Shown piece after piece: positions 11,505-22,921 of a stretch of DNA of 64,000 bases. Every line of letters starts with the position of its first letter. The stretch's first letter is position 1. The stretch spans positions 1 to 64,000 of the forward strand of contig SWBL01000263.1 in the NCBI GenBank assembly GCA_024195585.1. Direction: 5' to 3'. The notes beneath the pieces are model-generated. The model made no database searches. It worked only from the letters and a program-made list of their open reading frames with translations, and was not told the origin of the DNA. A program made the position numbers and the translations under genes. Source of the stretch: Aureobasidium sp. EXF-3400. Lineage: Eukaryota > Ascomycota > Dothideomycetes > Dothideales > Saccotheciaceae.

Positions 11505-13717
11505 TCACATGTTCTCAAACGGCAAGCCTAATCCCTCGAACGAAAAGCCCAGATCCGTCGTCGTGGCACCGAATCCAGCGAGATCAAACGCGAAATCTTG
11601 TTGCAAAGGTTGCAACACCACATCTTCAACATTGATAGCAGGAGCCATTTGCTCTAGAGTATGTTGCTGAGGATGAGGGGAGGCGGCTGCAGCAACAACA
11701 GTTGAGGACGAGGAAGTGGACAGTTTGTTGATGACGCGAGAAATGGGTTCGTCGCATTGGTTGAGGAAAATGTCAGCGAGGTCCCAGTCGGAGTCATCGC
11801 GGGCGGACCGAAGGCGCTTTCGAAGGGCTTCGAGGCTGCGTTTGCAGGTTTCGCGAGCGGAGGGGTCGGTTGTTTCGATAGTGCAGCGAAGAAGTATCAT
11901 TGCCGAGGAGGCTAGTAGATGCGCCGTATCTATACATAGGTTGTCAGTCTTGGTTGAGACGTAGCGGAAGACTCGATAATTTACATGGTAACCACCACTC
12001 AGCTAGATGTTGACTTGTCAGAGCACAAACAAAGTCCGCAATCTCGCGTGCCGAACTACGCAGCACAGAGAGGCGGTATCGCAGATGGTCACTACTGTTG
12101 TCAGGTTTTTGACCATCAGAGTTGGCAACCTGAACTTGTTAGCTGAATCTCGTAGGGAATATTGCTTAACACACCTTCAGCGCGGTCCGGGCTAGCATCA
12201 GCTTGGTCGACAGAAAACAAAAGTGCAAGTTGCATGCTCCAGGTCCTTTTCCTTCCTCGAGTGGGTGAGTGAGATATGGTGGCAGGTCAGCTTCCCATTG
12301 GTCTAAATCGCACTCAAGCCGTCGGAGTTCTCGAGGCACCTTTGCATCAAATGGTCGGCGAAGTTCAGCGGCGATGTGTAAGATCTCACCAAGTATCTCG
12401 CATAGTTTGCACAGTTGGATGAAGTGCTCTGCACCCTGCTCACGATAAACATTTTCTTTGCCTGAAGTCAAGAGCATTGCATGTGTGGGCAGAGGCACAT
12501 CATACTGTCCTTTGGTCAGCGTGGCTGGTGTTCCATGAGCTAGAGCAGACCTTCAAGGGTTAGCTTAATTGAGACGGTATCCCTTCTTAACTCACATTCT
12601 GTTGCTGATCAACACCGCCCACCATGTCCGAATCCTCAGCCGTTTCTCGTGTTCTGAGCACCCCCAGTTGGTCGGGTTTCGATTCATACCAAATGTATGA
12701 GCAAGCGCTAGAGTCCGTCCTTCGTTGATGATGTTTCCCACGATAGAGTTCACCGGACGGCCGATCATATCAAGTACACTGCTGAGTATTGTCGAGACAC
12801 TGGATTCCATGAAATCTTCCTGCAAAGCAGCAACGGCAACATTGCAAGCATAGATCGGGTCAGGACGAGGATGATTCCTTAGTTTTGGCGATCGATCCCA
12901 GGAGGATAGTGCATTAGTAATGATGTAGGACCACAATGTTGAAGATATGCCTATCGCTCCATGTTTTTTGATAGCTAGCTCGTCAAGGATAGGGAAGCAC
13001 GGATGAGCATTTTCAAAGTATCTAGACGGCATAAGTTACTGGGAATCTTTCGTGGGAGTAGTCACCGAATACTCACAGGTCAACAAGCTCATCGGCAAAA
13101 GGTCCTACCAGATGTTGCAATATGAGCTTCTGATTAGAACCAGGATCTTTGGCCGGCTGAAGACCTCGCCGGCGACGAGGCACAGAAAGATACAGAAGTG
13201 GATTACGACTTGGTCCAGCTGCTGCAGTTTGGCGTTCTCTGGACGTTTGTCTCGTTTCGTCTCCTTTGGAAAGATATGGTGTTAGGATCTGAATGTCTTC
13301 CTGAAAAACAGGCCCAACAATCACAGTTGACTCGGTGCTTGGATGATCCAAAGGTTGTGCAATCTCAGCAGAGGCTTCAGCAGGATTGCCTATCGTAGAG
13401 TTTTGGCGAGACGGCCGCCGGGGAACTTGTGGTGAACCATCACCTCCAGGACCTATACTTGTAGTAGTGCGCTTCGCAGACCTCTCAGCTGGGCCCGACG
13501 TAGAGGAACGATCGCGCTTTTGAGCACTTGCAGCTGGAGAAGCCGTGATACATTGCCAGCCCTTTTCCCGGCAGAGGGTGCACTGAGCAGCAACTTGATC
13601 AAAATGGCAGCGAATCTTGCGTTGGCGACAGGCGGTGCAAGCGGGAAACTTGTGTGAGCGATATGGACGTGTCCCAGAGGGAGGGTCCATGGTATTGTTA
13701 GACCCTGATTGGGCCAT
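11505..13717 (-). CDS. Zn2Cys6 transcription factor with fungal-specific regulatory domain
   Basis: Exons on the minus strand are 13717-13077, 13021-12596, 12550-12175, 12129-11985 and 11929-11505; four introns of 45-57 bp join in frame to 670 aa. The binuclear zinc cluster follows CX2CX6CX8CX2CX6C near the N-terminus (PACTACRQRKIRCHF). A Ser/Pro/Arg-rich linker leads to the middle homology region (ELVDLYFENAHPCFPILDE, then SALAHGTPATLTKGQYDVPL), which marks the PF04082-type domain. The C-terminus carries hydrophobic/acidic strings, a possible activation region. Two in-frame upstream ATGs exist (13795, 13903); 13717 was chosen for its good context (AAGCATGGC). No target pathway can be named from the neighbours. 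Confidence 0.85.
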
Positions 13718-14291
13718 GCTTAGCGTATCTGAATAATGCAATGGTAAAGAGAATAAAGATGGCAAGTGCGAGTTCTCCGAGTAGTTTCCCGACATGATCG
13801 TTCCCCGCGACTTTGCCGAGGTCTTGTGTCTGGCTTCATGGAACTTGCAATGAAAGTATGTCAAAGGAAAGACCCCCGATGTGATACTTGATACATCGAG
13901 CACTATTTGAAGACTGTAGGACTATCAGTTCGCAAGTATAGGGTTCGAATAGACCTTGACGGGATTTTCTCTGAGTCAAAGGCGGAAATCGGCTATACTT
14001 GCTCTGATTAAGTCGTCAGTCGACCGACAGACGCCATGGGATCCAAAGCAACTTGATTGGATCGCTTCATGTTGAGAGACAGGGCTGGAAGATGTCCAGG
14101 TGGTATGGTTGTAAGAATACAGTTAACTCACTGTGGTAGTACAGTGAGCAGGCAAAGAATGCCCAAAGATTGTGATCAGATATAGTACAGTGCAATCCCA
14201 TATGCACAATTGCCCAATGTTTTTTTGTCGCAACGCCTCAAAACTCCAATCCAAGAACGCTCATCAAGAAGAAGATGGTCATGACGCCCTC
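13718..14291. other. Upstream region of the Zn2Cys6 gene
   Basis: Between the regulator start and the 3' end of the uL23m gene on the same strand. The frame upstream of the chosen start stays open to about 13903, so the protein could be up to 62 residues longer. I see nothing else. Confidence 0.4.
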
Positions 14292-14920
14292 TCACTTCCT
14301 TGGTGCAAAGCCCAATGTCTCAGCAGGCTTCCACTGCTCCTTTCTCTCCAACAGCGCCCTCGCCTGCTCCCTCATGCTCTTCCTCTCGTCTCTGTCCACA
14401 TACGTATCTGCCAATCTGCCTCTTTGCTCGGCGTACTTGTCGTTGTCCTTCTGGCCCTGGTCGTGTGTCTCCTTGTTCCAGTTTGCGTTCAACTCCTCCT
14501 CGGTCGGCAACTCGGGGAATACAAATGGGCTCTCAAGTTCGACCGTCATCTTCTTGATGGCACGCGGGCGGAACCAGCGCTTGATCTGCATCTTGGGAGC
14601 GTTGGGCTTGCCTTGAGTGACTTTTTGTTGTTCAATGTAGGAGCGGACGCTGACGACGCGGACATCATAGGCGTGGTAGAGGTAGTCGCGAAGGTCGAGT
14701 TTGTTCATGTTGAGAGGCACAATGAATTTGGCGAAGGTAGGAGGCATGCGCGGTGTCTGAACGAGGGCCACTGTGAAGTTGGGCCTATCGCATGGTCGTC
14801 AGTACTTTTTTAATGGTCGCAAGAATCCTGGCAGTGCGGGTGCCCAGTTGATTCGACGTACAGGTAGACCTCCTTCATTCCCAGGCGGAAAGGCGCCTTC
14901 ATCGCTGCTTGTGCCGACAT
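14292..14920 (-). CDS. mrp20: Mitochondrial large-subunit ribosomal protein uL23m (Mrp20/YmL41)
   Basis: A nuclear-encoded protein of the mitochondrial large ribosomal subunit near the exit tunnel. Exons on the minus strand are 14920-14862 and 14784-14292 (77 bp intron), giving 183 aa. The N-terminal FRLGMKEVYLPNFTVALV strand and the NMNKLDLRDYLYHAYDVRV segment match the L23/L25 fold of fungal uL23m, followed by the extension typical of mitochondrial forms (WFRPRAIKKMTVELESPF). It is head-to-head with the DUF202 gene 216 bp away. Confidence 0.88.
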
Positions 14921-15136
14921 GTTTGTGGTGTGTGATGATTGACTGGGCGTGATTTCTCTGTCGTGCTCGCCGCATAGCACCAAAAGACGGCCGCTGCTCT
15001 GCGTCGGCAGAATCCGACCACCTTTGCGCCAGCCTTGGCAACCCCGGATGCTGTATAACGACATCGCTGACATCTTCTCCATCAGTCGTCTTCATATCTC
15101 TCTTAATCTGATCAAAGGGTCTAATATACAGCTCCC
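14921..15136. promoter_or_regulatory. Divergent promoter, uL23m / DUF202 protein
   Basis: 216 bp between opposed start codons. No motif I would name stands out. Confidence 0.45.
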
Positions 15137-15844
15137 ATGGCTACCGTGACCCAAGAGCGTATCGAACCTTATGAGATAGTGTCGTGCGTGCCTCATTCTA
15201 AGCCTGTTCTGGTCAACCAGTATGTGAACTCATCACCCAACGTCATGTTGCGAAAGCGTTAGTAACGACTAAGCTAGCCGACCAACATATGATCGCCATG
15301 TCTTTGTCGAGCGCCCTTTGCTGAGTGCGCTTCTCTTCGACAACGTCGACTCTGACGCTCGTGACCATTGCGCCAACGAGAGAAGTATGTACAACCTGCA
15401 CTCGATGATTATGTTTCGTTCGGAGCCACCGGGACCTCTGACCGTTTGTGTTGTTATTCTAGCCTTTCTTTCGTGGCTACGTCTAGCTATATACATGGCT
15501 GTCGTCAGTGTAGCCATCCTCATCTCCTTTCATCTGAAAAGCCAACCCACGCCGCTTGAACGAAGGATAGCACTGCCGTTTGGTATCATCTTCTGGTTCC
15601 TTGCTCTCGCTTGCCTGGCTAGTGGGACGGCAAACTACATAAAGACGGTCCAAAAATACTCGAAGCGACAGGCCTTGGTGCAGACTGGCTGGAAAACGCA
15701 GGTGGTGAGTTTTTAGCTCGGCGTAATTTCATGTCGTGCTTCTGACTTCGGGTCCAGGTCTTTACGATTGTAGCGACTTCGATTGTGGCTGCATGCGTGC
15801 TCTTCTTGTCGACGAATGCTGGGACGAGAAAACGGACACGCTGA
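15137..15844 (+). CDS. DUF202 (YidH-like) small membrane protein
   Basis: Exons are 15137-15183, 15278-15384, 15463-15704 and 15758-15844, joining in frame to 160 aa. The domain signature ANERTFLSWLRLAIYM is created exactly at the exon 2/3 junction, which supports that intron. Three membrane segments are visible, at roughly residues 53-75, 86-110 and 131-151, and a basic C-terminal tail (TRKRTR) follows. DUF202 also occurs in the vacuolar transporter chaperone subunit Vtc1, but this protein is longer and lacks the Vtc1 hallmarks, so no function is assigned. Its 3' end converges on RPA2 with 148 bp between stops. Confidence 0.85.
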
Positions 15845-15992
15845 GATGGTGTGATGAAATGGTTGATGATTGACGATTTATGATTTTTTTACACGCCTCG
15901 CTGTCGTAAACGTACAAATAATGTTGGTATCTCTGACCGTATCCCTCAAAGCAAAACTCCTTCTCTCTCCTTCTTGTGTAGCGGCCGGCCAT

Positions 15993-16891
15993 TTACATCT
16001 CAAGCAAGCACCAAGTCTGGTCGTCGACTGTCGGGTAGATCTTGCCCATGCTCTGAAGCTCGTCTGCTCCTTTGAGCACATCGGCAACATCCATACCAGT
16101 TCTGCTGGCAATGTCCTGCATGTGAAGACCCTCGTTGATCTGAGGAGTAGTTTGCATGCACTGGAAGACCTTTCTAGCGTGAGAGGAGACACCAGCAGGG
16201 AGAGTACCGCCTGCAGCAGACTGACCACCATTGGTCGCGCCTTGTCCCTGTTGGCCTTGTTGTTGTGCTCCGAGAGGGCCGCGTGTGAAGAAGAGGTGGA
16301 CGTAGGTGGCTTCCAGCATATGGTAGTTGACCTCGTTCAGATCGCTCAGGGGACGGATTTGTTGGGCGACAATGTGACGTTTGCCGAAAGTCTTCAGCTT
16401 GCCCCAAACACGAGCGTATGCATTTTCAACCAGACCGCCCTTGGCTCCATTGTCTTCTTCGTTCTGAGCAGTCTCCATATCAATCCAGACCTTGACCTCG
16501 ATGGTGCCAGTGCCGTCGTCCAGCTTGTAGGTGATATTTGTGGTTTGCTTGCTGATGTTGCGGATCTGGCCAACGAATGAAATGGTAGTGAGTTCGGAGC
16601 CGTCGATGGCGAAGTTCTCGCTGTCGGGCTGATCGGCTTCGAGCAGTTGTTTGATGGTGACGGGGCGTAGTGTTTCCTTGCCATATGACTGTAGGTGTTA
16701 GATGTGGATTAAATGCTTGCCGTCCAGGAGAACTTACTCTCTTTGTGCTGGGGCTGTCCTGACTGCCGGCCATGAAGCCACCGTCTTCGTTGCCACCCTG
16801 TGCGCCATAGGATGTTGTTGAGTATCCGTAATCTGCTGTTGTCAGGATTGCCTCTTGCGCGTCAGTCCTGAGAGGGAAGCGCCTCACCCAT
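15993..16891 (-). CDS. rfa2: Replication protein A 32-kDa subunit (RPA2/Rfa2)
   Basis: The middle subunit of the single-stranded-DNA-binding heterotrimer used in replication, repair and recombination. Exons on the minus strand are 16891-16888 (only ATG G), 16835-16738 and 16688-15993, giving 265 aa (264 if the second of two tandem acceptors is used). The N-terminus is the Ser/Gly-rich phosphorylation region (YGYSTTSYGAQGGNEDGGFM). The OB fold runs from RPVTIKQLLEAD through ISFVGQIRNI and YKLDDGTGTIEVKVWID. A Gln/Gly linker then leads to the C-terminal winged helix (GLHMQDIAS, ELQSMGKIYPTVDDQTW). Divergent from dbp10; an ACGCGT box lies about 180 bp upstream. Confidence 0.92.
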
Positions 16892-17070
16892 TGTGATGTA
16901 ATTCTTTGAGCCTTCTTTGTGGGAGAGTGTGACCTGAGCTGTGGAATGGTGTTTTCTGTATGTCTTGGTTATGTTACAAGCTCCTCAGCGTTTTGATTGC
17001 TTGTGCAGTGTTTGTGGGACGTGATCAAAAAGTGGCATGGACGCGATGGCAGCCTCGACCCGCGATTGCG

Positions 17071-17076
17071 ACGCGT
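17071..17076. promoter_or_regulatory. ACGCGT (MCB-type) element between RPA2 and dbp10
   Basis: A perfect MluI cell-cycle box in the 321 bp intergenic region between two divergent starts. In yeasts the MBF complex uses this element for G1/S expression of DNA-replication genes, which include RPA subunits. A near match to the ribosome-biogenesis PAC box (GCGATAAGCT at 17095-17104, one mismatch to GCGATGAGMT) lies on the dbp10 side. Function is inferred from the motifs and neighbours. Confidence 0.5.
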
Positions 17077-17212
17077 TAAGTGGTCTATCACGTGGCGATA
17101 AGCTGGGATCCTCAAAAGCTTATCAGCAAAAGTTGCGGATCGCGACTTCCCAAATTTGCGGAGAGGCGCTTTTTCTGCGAACCCTCATTCACAACCACAA
17201 CCTGAATCCAAC

Positions 17213-20056
17213 ATGGGTAGACGAGCTGTCTCGCCCGCCGCTTCTGAGAATGGCTTCGACATCTCCAATGCTCTGTTCGGAGGAGCTGGTCTAGATTCCG
17301 ACGACGACAACACTCTCGCAGGATTCGAACAACCCCAAACCGCCGCCCTTGATGCTTCCGCTGGAGCCGGACTCGACGATGACAGTGATGGTGACGAATT
17401 GTACATTGCCGCTCAGCAGGCTGCCAACAACAGAAAGACCAAGGATGCAACCGGCAAGATCACCAAAAAAGGAGGAGGCTTCCAGTCCATGGGTCTGAAT
17501 GGAAACCTGCTCAAGGCCATTACTCGCAAGGGCTTCTCCGTACCTACTCCCATTCAGCGCAAGACTATCCCTGTCATTCTGGATGGTCAAGATGTCGTCG
17601 GTATGGCCAGAACCGGTTCAGGAAAGACAGCCGCTTTCGTTATCCCCATGATTGAGAAGTTGAAGTCACACAGCGCAAAGGTCGGCGCAAGAGCCGTCAT
17701 CTTGTCGCCTTCGCGTGAACTCGCCCTACAAACACTCAAGGTCGTCAAAGAGATGGGCAAGGGTACAGATCTCAGAACAATCTTGTTGGTCGGTGGTGAT
17801 AGTCTAGAGGAGCAGTTCTCGTCCATGGCCTCGAACCCGGATATTATCATTGCTACCCCTGGTCGTTTCGAGCATCTGAAAATTGAGATGAACCTGGACT
17901 TGTCTTCGATCAAATACATTGTCTTTGACGAAGCCGATCGTCTTTTCGAGATGGGTTTCGCCGCACAGCTGGCTGAGATCATGGCCGCTCTGCCACCCAA
18001 CAGACAGACTCTCCTGTTCTCCGCCACTCTGCCTAGATCTCTGGTCGAATTTGCTCGCGCTGGTCTTCAGGAACCCAAGCTCATCCGTCTTGACGCCGAA
18101 ACAAAAGTCTCACCTGACCTCGAAACTGCTTACTTCTCGGTCAGCACTCAGGAAAAGGAAGGCGCCCTCATACACATCCTCAGAGACGTTATCAAGATGC
18201 CTAGCGGACCTACAGAGAGGTCCAAGCAGATCAAGGAAGACAGCGCCAAGTCAAAGAAACGCAAGCGAGGTCCCGATGGTCCTGGCGCCAACGAAACACC
18301 AACTGAACATTCTACCATCGTCTTTGCTGCTACAAAGCATCACGTTGAATACCTCTACAACCTTCTCAGCCAACTTGGCTATGCCGTGTCATATGTTTAT
18401 GGTGCCTTGGACCAGACTGCCAGAAAGATACAGATTCAGGAGTTCAGATCTGGCTTAACAAACATTCTTGTGGTTACTGATGTCGCTGCTCGTGGTGTTG
18501 ATATCCCTATTCTGGCCAATGTCATCAACTATGATTTCCCTTCGCAACCAAAGATCTTTGTTCACCGTGTTGGTCGTACCGCTCGTGCTGGTCGCAAGGG
18601 TTGGGCCTACAGTCTGGTCACACAGAAAGATCTGCCCTACCTGCTCGATCTACAGCTCTTCTTGAGTCGCAAACTGATTCTTGGAAGAGAGTCTACTGAC
18701 GAAATCAACTACGCCGATCAGGTCGTGTTGGGCACGCTTGTCAGAGCGCCCCTCGAGGTCTGTGTCGAAGAAGTCGGAAAGCTTGTAGATGAAGATGTTG
18801 ATTTGTCTGGCATGCGTGATGTCTCCGTCAAGGCGGAAAAACAATACGTCCGTACTCGTACTTCCGCATCTTCTGAAAGCGCAAAGCGTGCCAAGGTCGT
18901 CGGCTCTTCACCCCATTACTCAGAGATTCACACTTTGTTCGAGGACGACTCAGAGGCTAGACAGATGGAGCTGGAAAGGGAGAAAATGCTGGCTCGTGTC
19001 AGCGGGTTCCGTCCGCCGGAGACAATTTTCGAGGTCGGCAAACGAGGTACGGCTAACGAGGCTACGGAAATCATGAGGAACAGACGCGCCAAGATCAAGC
19101 CGCGCAAGCAACAGGAAGAAGCTGCGGAAATTGAGGAGATGGATGCAGACGCTTCAGTATTTGACAATGACGATGAAGACCTACCACAAGGTGATGTCGA
19201 CGTTGACCTGGACGAGGCTTCTGAAGATGAGCTCGAGATTACGTTCTCACAGCCGGAGAAGAAGAAGGCAAAATCATCAAGCACAGGACAGGATTCGGAG
19301 TTCTTCATGTCTTACACGCCACAAAATATCAACATGGCTGAAGATCGTGGTTACGGCGTTCATTCGGGTACGGACGGTGGGCGCAACACGCACTTTTTGG
19401 ACGCAGCCCGCGGAGCTACTATGGACCTGGCAAACGATGACACAAAGGCTTTTGGTGCCCCTAGCAAGGCTGGCGGTCTTCGTTGGGACAAGAAGAGCAG
19501 AAAATACGTATCCCGTGCCAACGACGAAGACGGCTCTAAGGGTACCAAGATGATCACGGGTGAGAGCGGTCTGAAAATCGCAGCCTCATTCCGCAGTGGT
19601 CGCTTCGATAGATGGAGGAAGGACAACAAACTCGATGTTCTTCCTCGTGTCGGAGAACTCGAGCGTCCAGGCAACAGGAACGGCCTTGACAATCAACGCT
19701 TCAAGCACAACATGGTTAAAGCACCCAAGGATGCCGACAAGTACCGAGACGATTACTATAAGCAAAAAGCAAAGGTGGATGCAGCAAAGGAGAAACGTAT
19801 CGGCAGGTTCGAGAGTGGGCCTGGCAAGAGCGAAATCAGAGGTGTTGATGATGTGCACAAGCTCAGACAAGAAAAGCAGAAGCGTCAGGATAAGAATGCT
19901 CGACCACAAGGTTCAAGCAGTCGTGGCCGTGGTGGTGGTGGGCGTGGTGGATCGAGCCGAGGGGGGTTCGGAGATCGTGGTGGAAGTAGTCGGGGAGGTC
20001 GTGGAGGAGGTGGTCGGGGCCGTGGTGGAGGTAGAGGCAGAGGAGGAAGAAACTAG
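17213..20056 (+). CDS. dbp10: ATP-dependent RNA helicase Dbp10 (DEAD box, 60S biogenesis)
   Basis: A nucleolar DEAD-box helicase for large-subunit rRNA maturation (DDX54 family). A single exon encodes 947 aa. I start at 17213 ([28 protein letters not shown]), matching fungal Dbp10 N-termini, not at the in-frame ATG 57 bp upstream. Motifs in order: Q motif ([28 protein letters not shown]), motif I ARTGSGKT at about residue 133, [21 protein letters not shown] near residue 239, SATLP, and motif [13 protein letters not shown] near residue 450. Acidic and basic stretches follow, then the Dbp10 C-terminal domain (residues about 680-870) and an RGG-rich tail encoded at about 19920-20050. Confidence 0.96.
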   Translation: MGRRAVSPAASENGFDISNALFGGAGLDSDDDNTLAGFEQPQTAALDASAGAGLDDDSDGDELYIAAQQAANNRKTKDATGKITKKGGGFQSMGLNGNLLKAITRKGFSVPTPIQRKTIPVILDGQDVVGMARTGSGKTAAFVIPMIEKLKSHSAKVGARAVILSPSRELALQTLKVVKEMGKGTDLRTILLVGGDSLEEQFSSMASNPDIIIATPGRFEHLKIEMNLDLSSIKYIVFDEADRLFEMGFAAQLAEIMAALPPNRQTLLFSATLPRSLVEFARAGLQEPKLIRLDAETKVSPDLETAYFSVSTQEKEGALIHILRDVIKMPSGPTERSKQIKEDSAKSKKRKRGPDGPGANETPTEHSTIVFAATKHHVEYLYNLLSQLGYAVSYVYGALDQTARKIQIQEFRSGLTNILVVTDVAARGVDIPILANVINYDFPSQPKIFVHRVGRTARAGRKGWAYSLVTQKDLPYLLDLQLFLSRKLILGRESTDEINYADQVVLGTLVRAPLEVCVEEVGKLVDEDVDLSGMRDVSVKAEKQYVRTRTSASSESAKRAKVVGSSPHYSEIHTLFEDDSEARQMELEREKMLARVSGFRPPETIFEVGKRGTANEATEIMRNRRAKIKPRKQQEEAAEIEEMDADASVFDNDDEDLPQGDVDVDLDEASEDELEITFSQPEKKKAKSSSTGQDSEFFMSYTPQNINMAEDRGYGVHSGTDGGRNTHFLDAARGATMDLANDDTKAFGAPSKAGGLRWDKKSRKYVSRANDEDGSKGTKMITGESGLKIAASFRSGRFDRWRKDNKLDVLPRVGELERPGNRNGLDNQRFKHNMVKAPKDADKYRDDYYKQKAKVDAAKEKRIGRFESGPGKSEIRGVDDVHKLRQEKQKRQDKNARPQGSSSRGRGGGGRGGSSRGGFGDRGGSSRGGRGGGGRGRGGGRGRGGRN

Positions 20057-22921
20057 TAGAAGCCTTCATGCCTTTCGTCTTTTCCACGCTAGAACAGCGG
20101 CACAGGCAGAGCTCGTGCGAGTACCATTGGACATATCTACTGTACAGCTTTGCAATCCACTCACCTGCTTGATACACGCATTCTGTAATTCCGTACTCGG
20201 CATTCATGAATAACCCACACAACGCCTGATTTGAGTTATACTCCGGCTGCCTGACTGGCCTTCAAATCGATCTACATCAACGGAGGAAAGTTGATGGGGA
20301 GATGTCACTTTGGCTTTGCTGCCGGTTAGTAATATATGCGGCGTGTCATTCCCATTGGTCCTTCGGTCGTAAGTCACTAAAGACAGAAAGTTCTTCGGAC
20401 AAGTTCACAGACTCGCCCTAGCTGTGGTCTTATGCAAGGATCGAATTGACTTTGATGCTGACTCGTAGGTAGAGGACGGCCCGGTGACTTGAAACGCCGT
20501 GATACCGATGCTGTTTTCTTTTGACTCTTTGTAGAATGATGAAACATGGCCTTGGTATGTATACAAACGCCCGTTGTGACGAACAAGCAACCGGTCATCA
20601 CTTGACGTCGGACTGCAAGAAATGCTTAATGGTGCTTTGACCAAGCCGCTAAGGTAGTCGGGCTTGCAGCGATCCCAAGGGCTTCCGCAAGGGACATGTA
20701 CAGTACAGTATTTGGTAGGTGTTGGTGTGCACCACCACTACGGGCACCACATAAGCCGTTCGCAGCGGTTAAAGTACAGCGCTTGGATCGGGCCCAAGTC
20801 CATGGTTCTTCTATTGGTCGAATATATGTCTAAGAATGTCACTGCAACGAACGAAATTGGTCCAGAATAGCTACTCAGGCATTATGCGGCGAAGGGCAAG
20901 GGCGACGTGAGGTTGTCTCGAGACTTGGCGCGTCGAAACATCGGACGTTTTCGCTCGGCCCCCCAACTTTCCCATTCCAACCTCACCTCTTGAGTCCTGT
21001 CCTTTGCCAGAAACTCCGTAGCGTCCTCGGCCTTTCACCCTCAACTGTCTGATACCGCCTGCATCATGCGGCTCTTGCATCAAATGTACAGTGATTGCGA
21101 TACACGCCCAGTATCCAGCCTCAAAATCTACTCCAATTCATGGACTTCAGCCTGGACCGTCGCTGCTTAGCAGCAAGGGAAAAACTACCAGGGCCACGTT
21201 TTACTCCAGGGACACGTGCTTGGCAAGGTCTGATCAATGCTGATCATGCCTTTATTGCTCCGCAACTTTGATGCTCAGCGCCAACCGGGACTCCGCATGG
21301 TTACGCGATAATCTTCATTCCTCCGGACTGTGAGACTGCCATGCATTTTTCTCACATGGCTGGAACAGGAAAGAGACGTTCCACGGTGTTTCTGTGGCTT
21401 TCAAGAGAGGATTGGCAATTTTTCCGTCCTCTTTATTTCCAGTTCCTACGTCTCGTGTTTACGAGTCCCGCAAGTAATTTCTCTCGTTCACGCCCCGGAC
21501 TCTGTTCAGGGCCCGATGTTGGGAAAATAGAAACCCATTCTCGGGTCCGAGATCCCCTCGCGGGTACTGGACAACCTGTTGACTAGAACGACGATCGAGT
21601 TCTTGCAAAGCTACAGAGCTGGGAAATCGATGATCGAGATTCAAAGAAAAAAAAAGCTTCTCTTCGCTGACAAGACTTGCAATAGTAGGGCCCTTTGGTC
21701 TGAAGCTATCTTTTGTGTTCCTGAGCGGTCATGAGTGTAGGTCCAAGCTGCAGATCCGGCCCCACGATCCTGTCAACAACAACAGCCACTCTCTGGAAAC
21801 AATGACCCGCCGACAGCATGCAATGGAGCTTAATCGAGGCGTTTCAGGATCTTCCTCCCGGCAGGTACACCTGCATCGTCACTTACGTCGTCCAGTTCAA
21901 TACCCGTAGAGCTCTTGATTGGCCTGAGTGACCCCTCTGGCCGCGCCAGCTTCTACTCATGCCCACCCTCATGCGGCAATCGCTGCCTAGAGAGCATCTA
22001 AACACGAGCCCAGCACGGTCGAAGCATGCGCCATCCCGCCGACCGTTTCGTACACGGTGGATACATATCGGGGGTTATTGTCGCCGGTGCGTTCGAGGGC
22101 GTTCAATGATCTACTGCCCTGCACAATTCATCTGCGTTTTGCTGTAGCCGTTGTCGATACGCCAAGCGATGGTGGAACCGACATGCACAGTACCAACTCA
22201 TGGGTCCTCATTCGAGGACATGGTGGCTCCGATGCATCGTGTTTTTTGCGATGCAATACTGGGAGACCCGTCCTGTCAGCAGCAGACGGAGAGAGATGCG
22301 CGGTCCATATGACATGTCTGCAATCGTTGTTATGCCATCTCATGTGCGGCTTTCCCCATGATCTAACCTTAGTTCAGGCGTATTACGCCATGATTTTCTG
22401 AGCTGTCCGACGTTTGTTGCTGCTCACAGCCTTATGTACGAGTCTGTGCAATCCTAACCCAATTCATGGGGCTTAGTCTGTCTTCTTTCCGTCCGACCCT
22501 CACCCTCTCGTCTCATCTAGGCTGGATTTCCAGCTTCATCAGTGCCTCTGTTTCCTGCTTCTGTGTTTGTAGGACATTGTCAATAGCACCAGCAAACTGA
22601 ATTATCACAACACTCGCTCTCAGCTCTCTGTCATTTCTCCGGATCAATCCTCTCCATCTTACTATCCACCAACTCCGAGGACCCCGGCCTCCGCAGTTCT
22701 GTATCATTGTCCGTAGGCAGAATTTGGGCGATTCACTCAGATATCCATGGAGAACGATTAAGTCTTTTCGTTGAAGGACCATCCTGCAAATCACAATTGA
22801 ACAAAAAATTCTGTCAGAGCACATTCTTCAGATCGAGTACGATTCAATTCAGTGTGAGCTCTTGTCGTTCGCTACTCCCCCACTCGGCAACTCGAATCAA
22901 TCGACTCGTTTTCGGGAAAGT
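20057..22921. other. Long intergenic region upstream of the RfeC-like regulator
   Basis: About 2.9 kb with no convincing gene. Scattered frames of 60-120 codons lack family resemblance. A CACGTG box is at 21214-21219. Regulators in this PAS/zinc-cluster class often have long promoters and leaders, and 22400-22920 looks leader-like, but I see no defined element. Confidence 0.35.
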
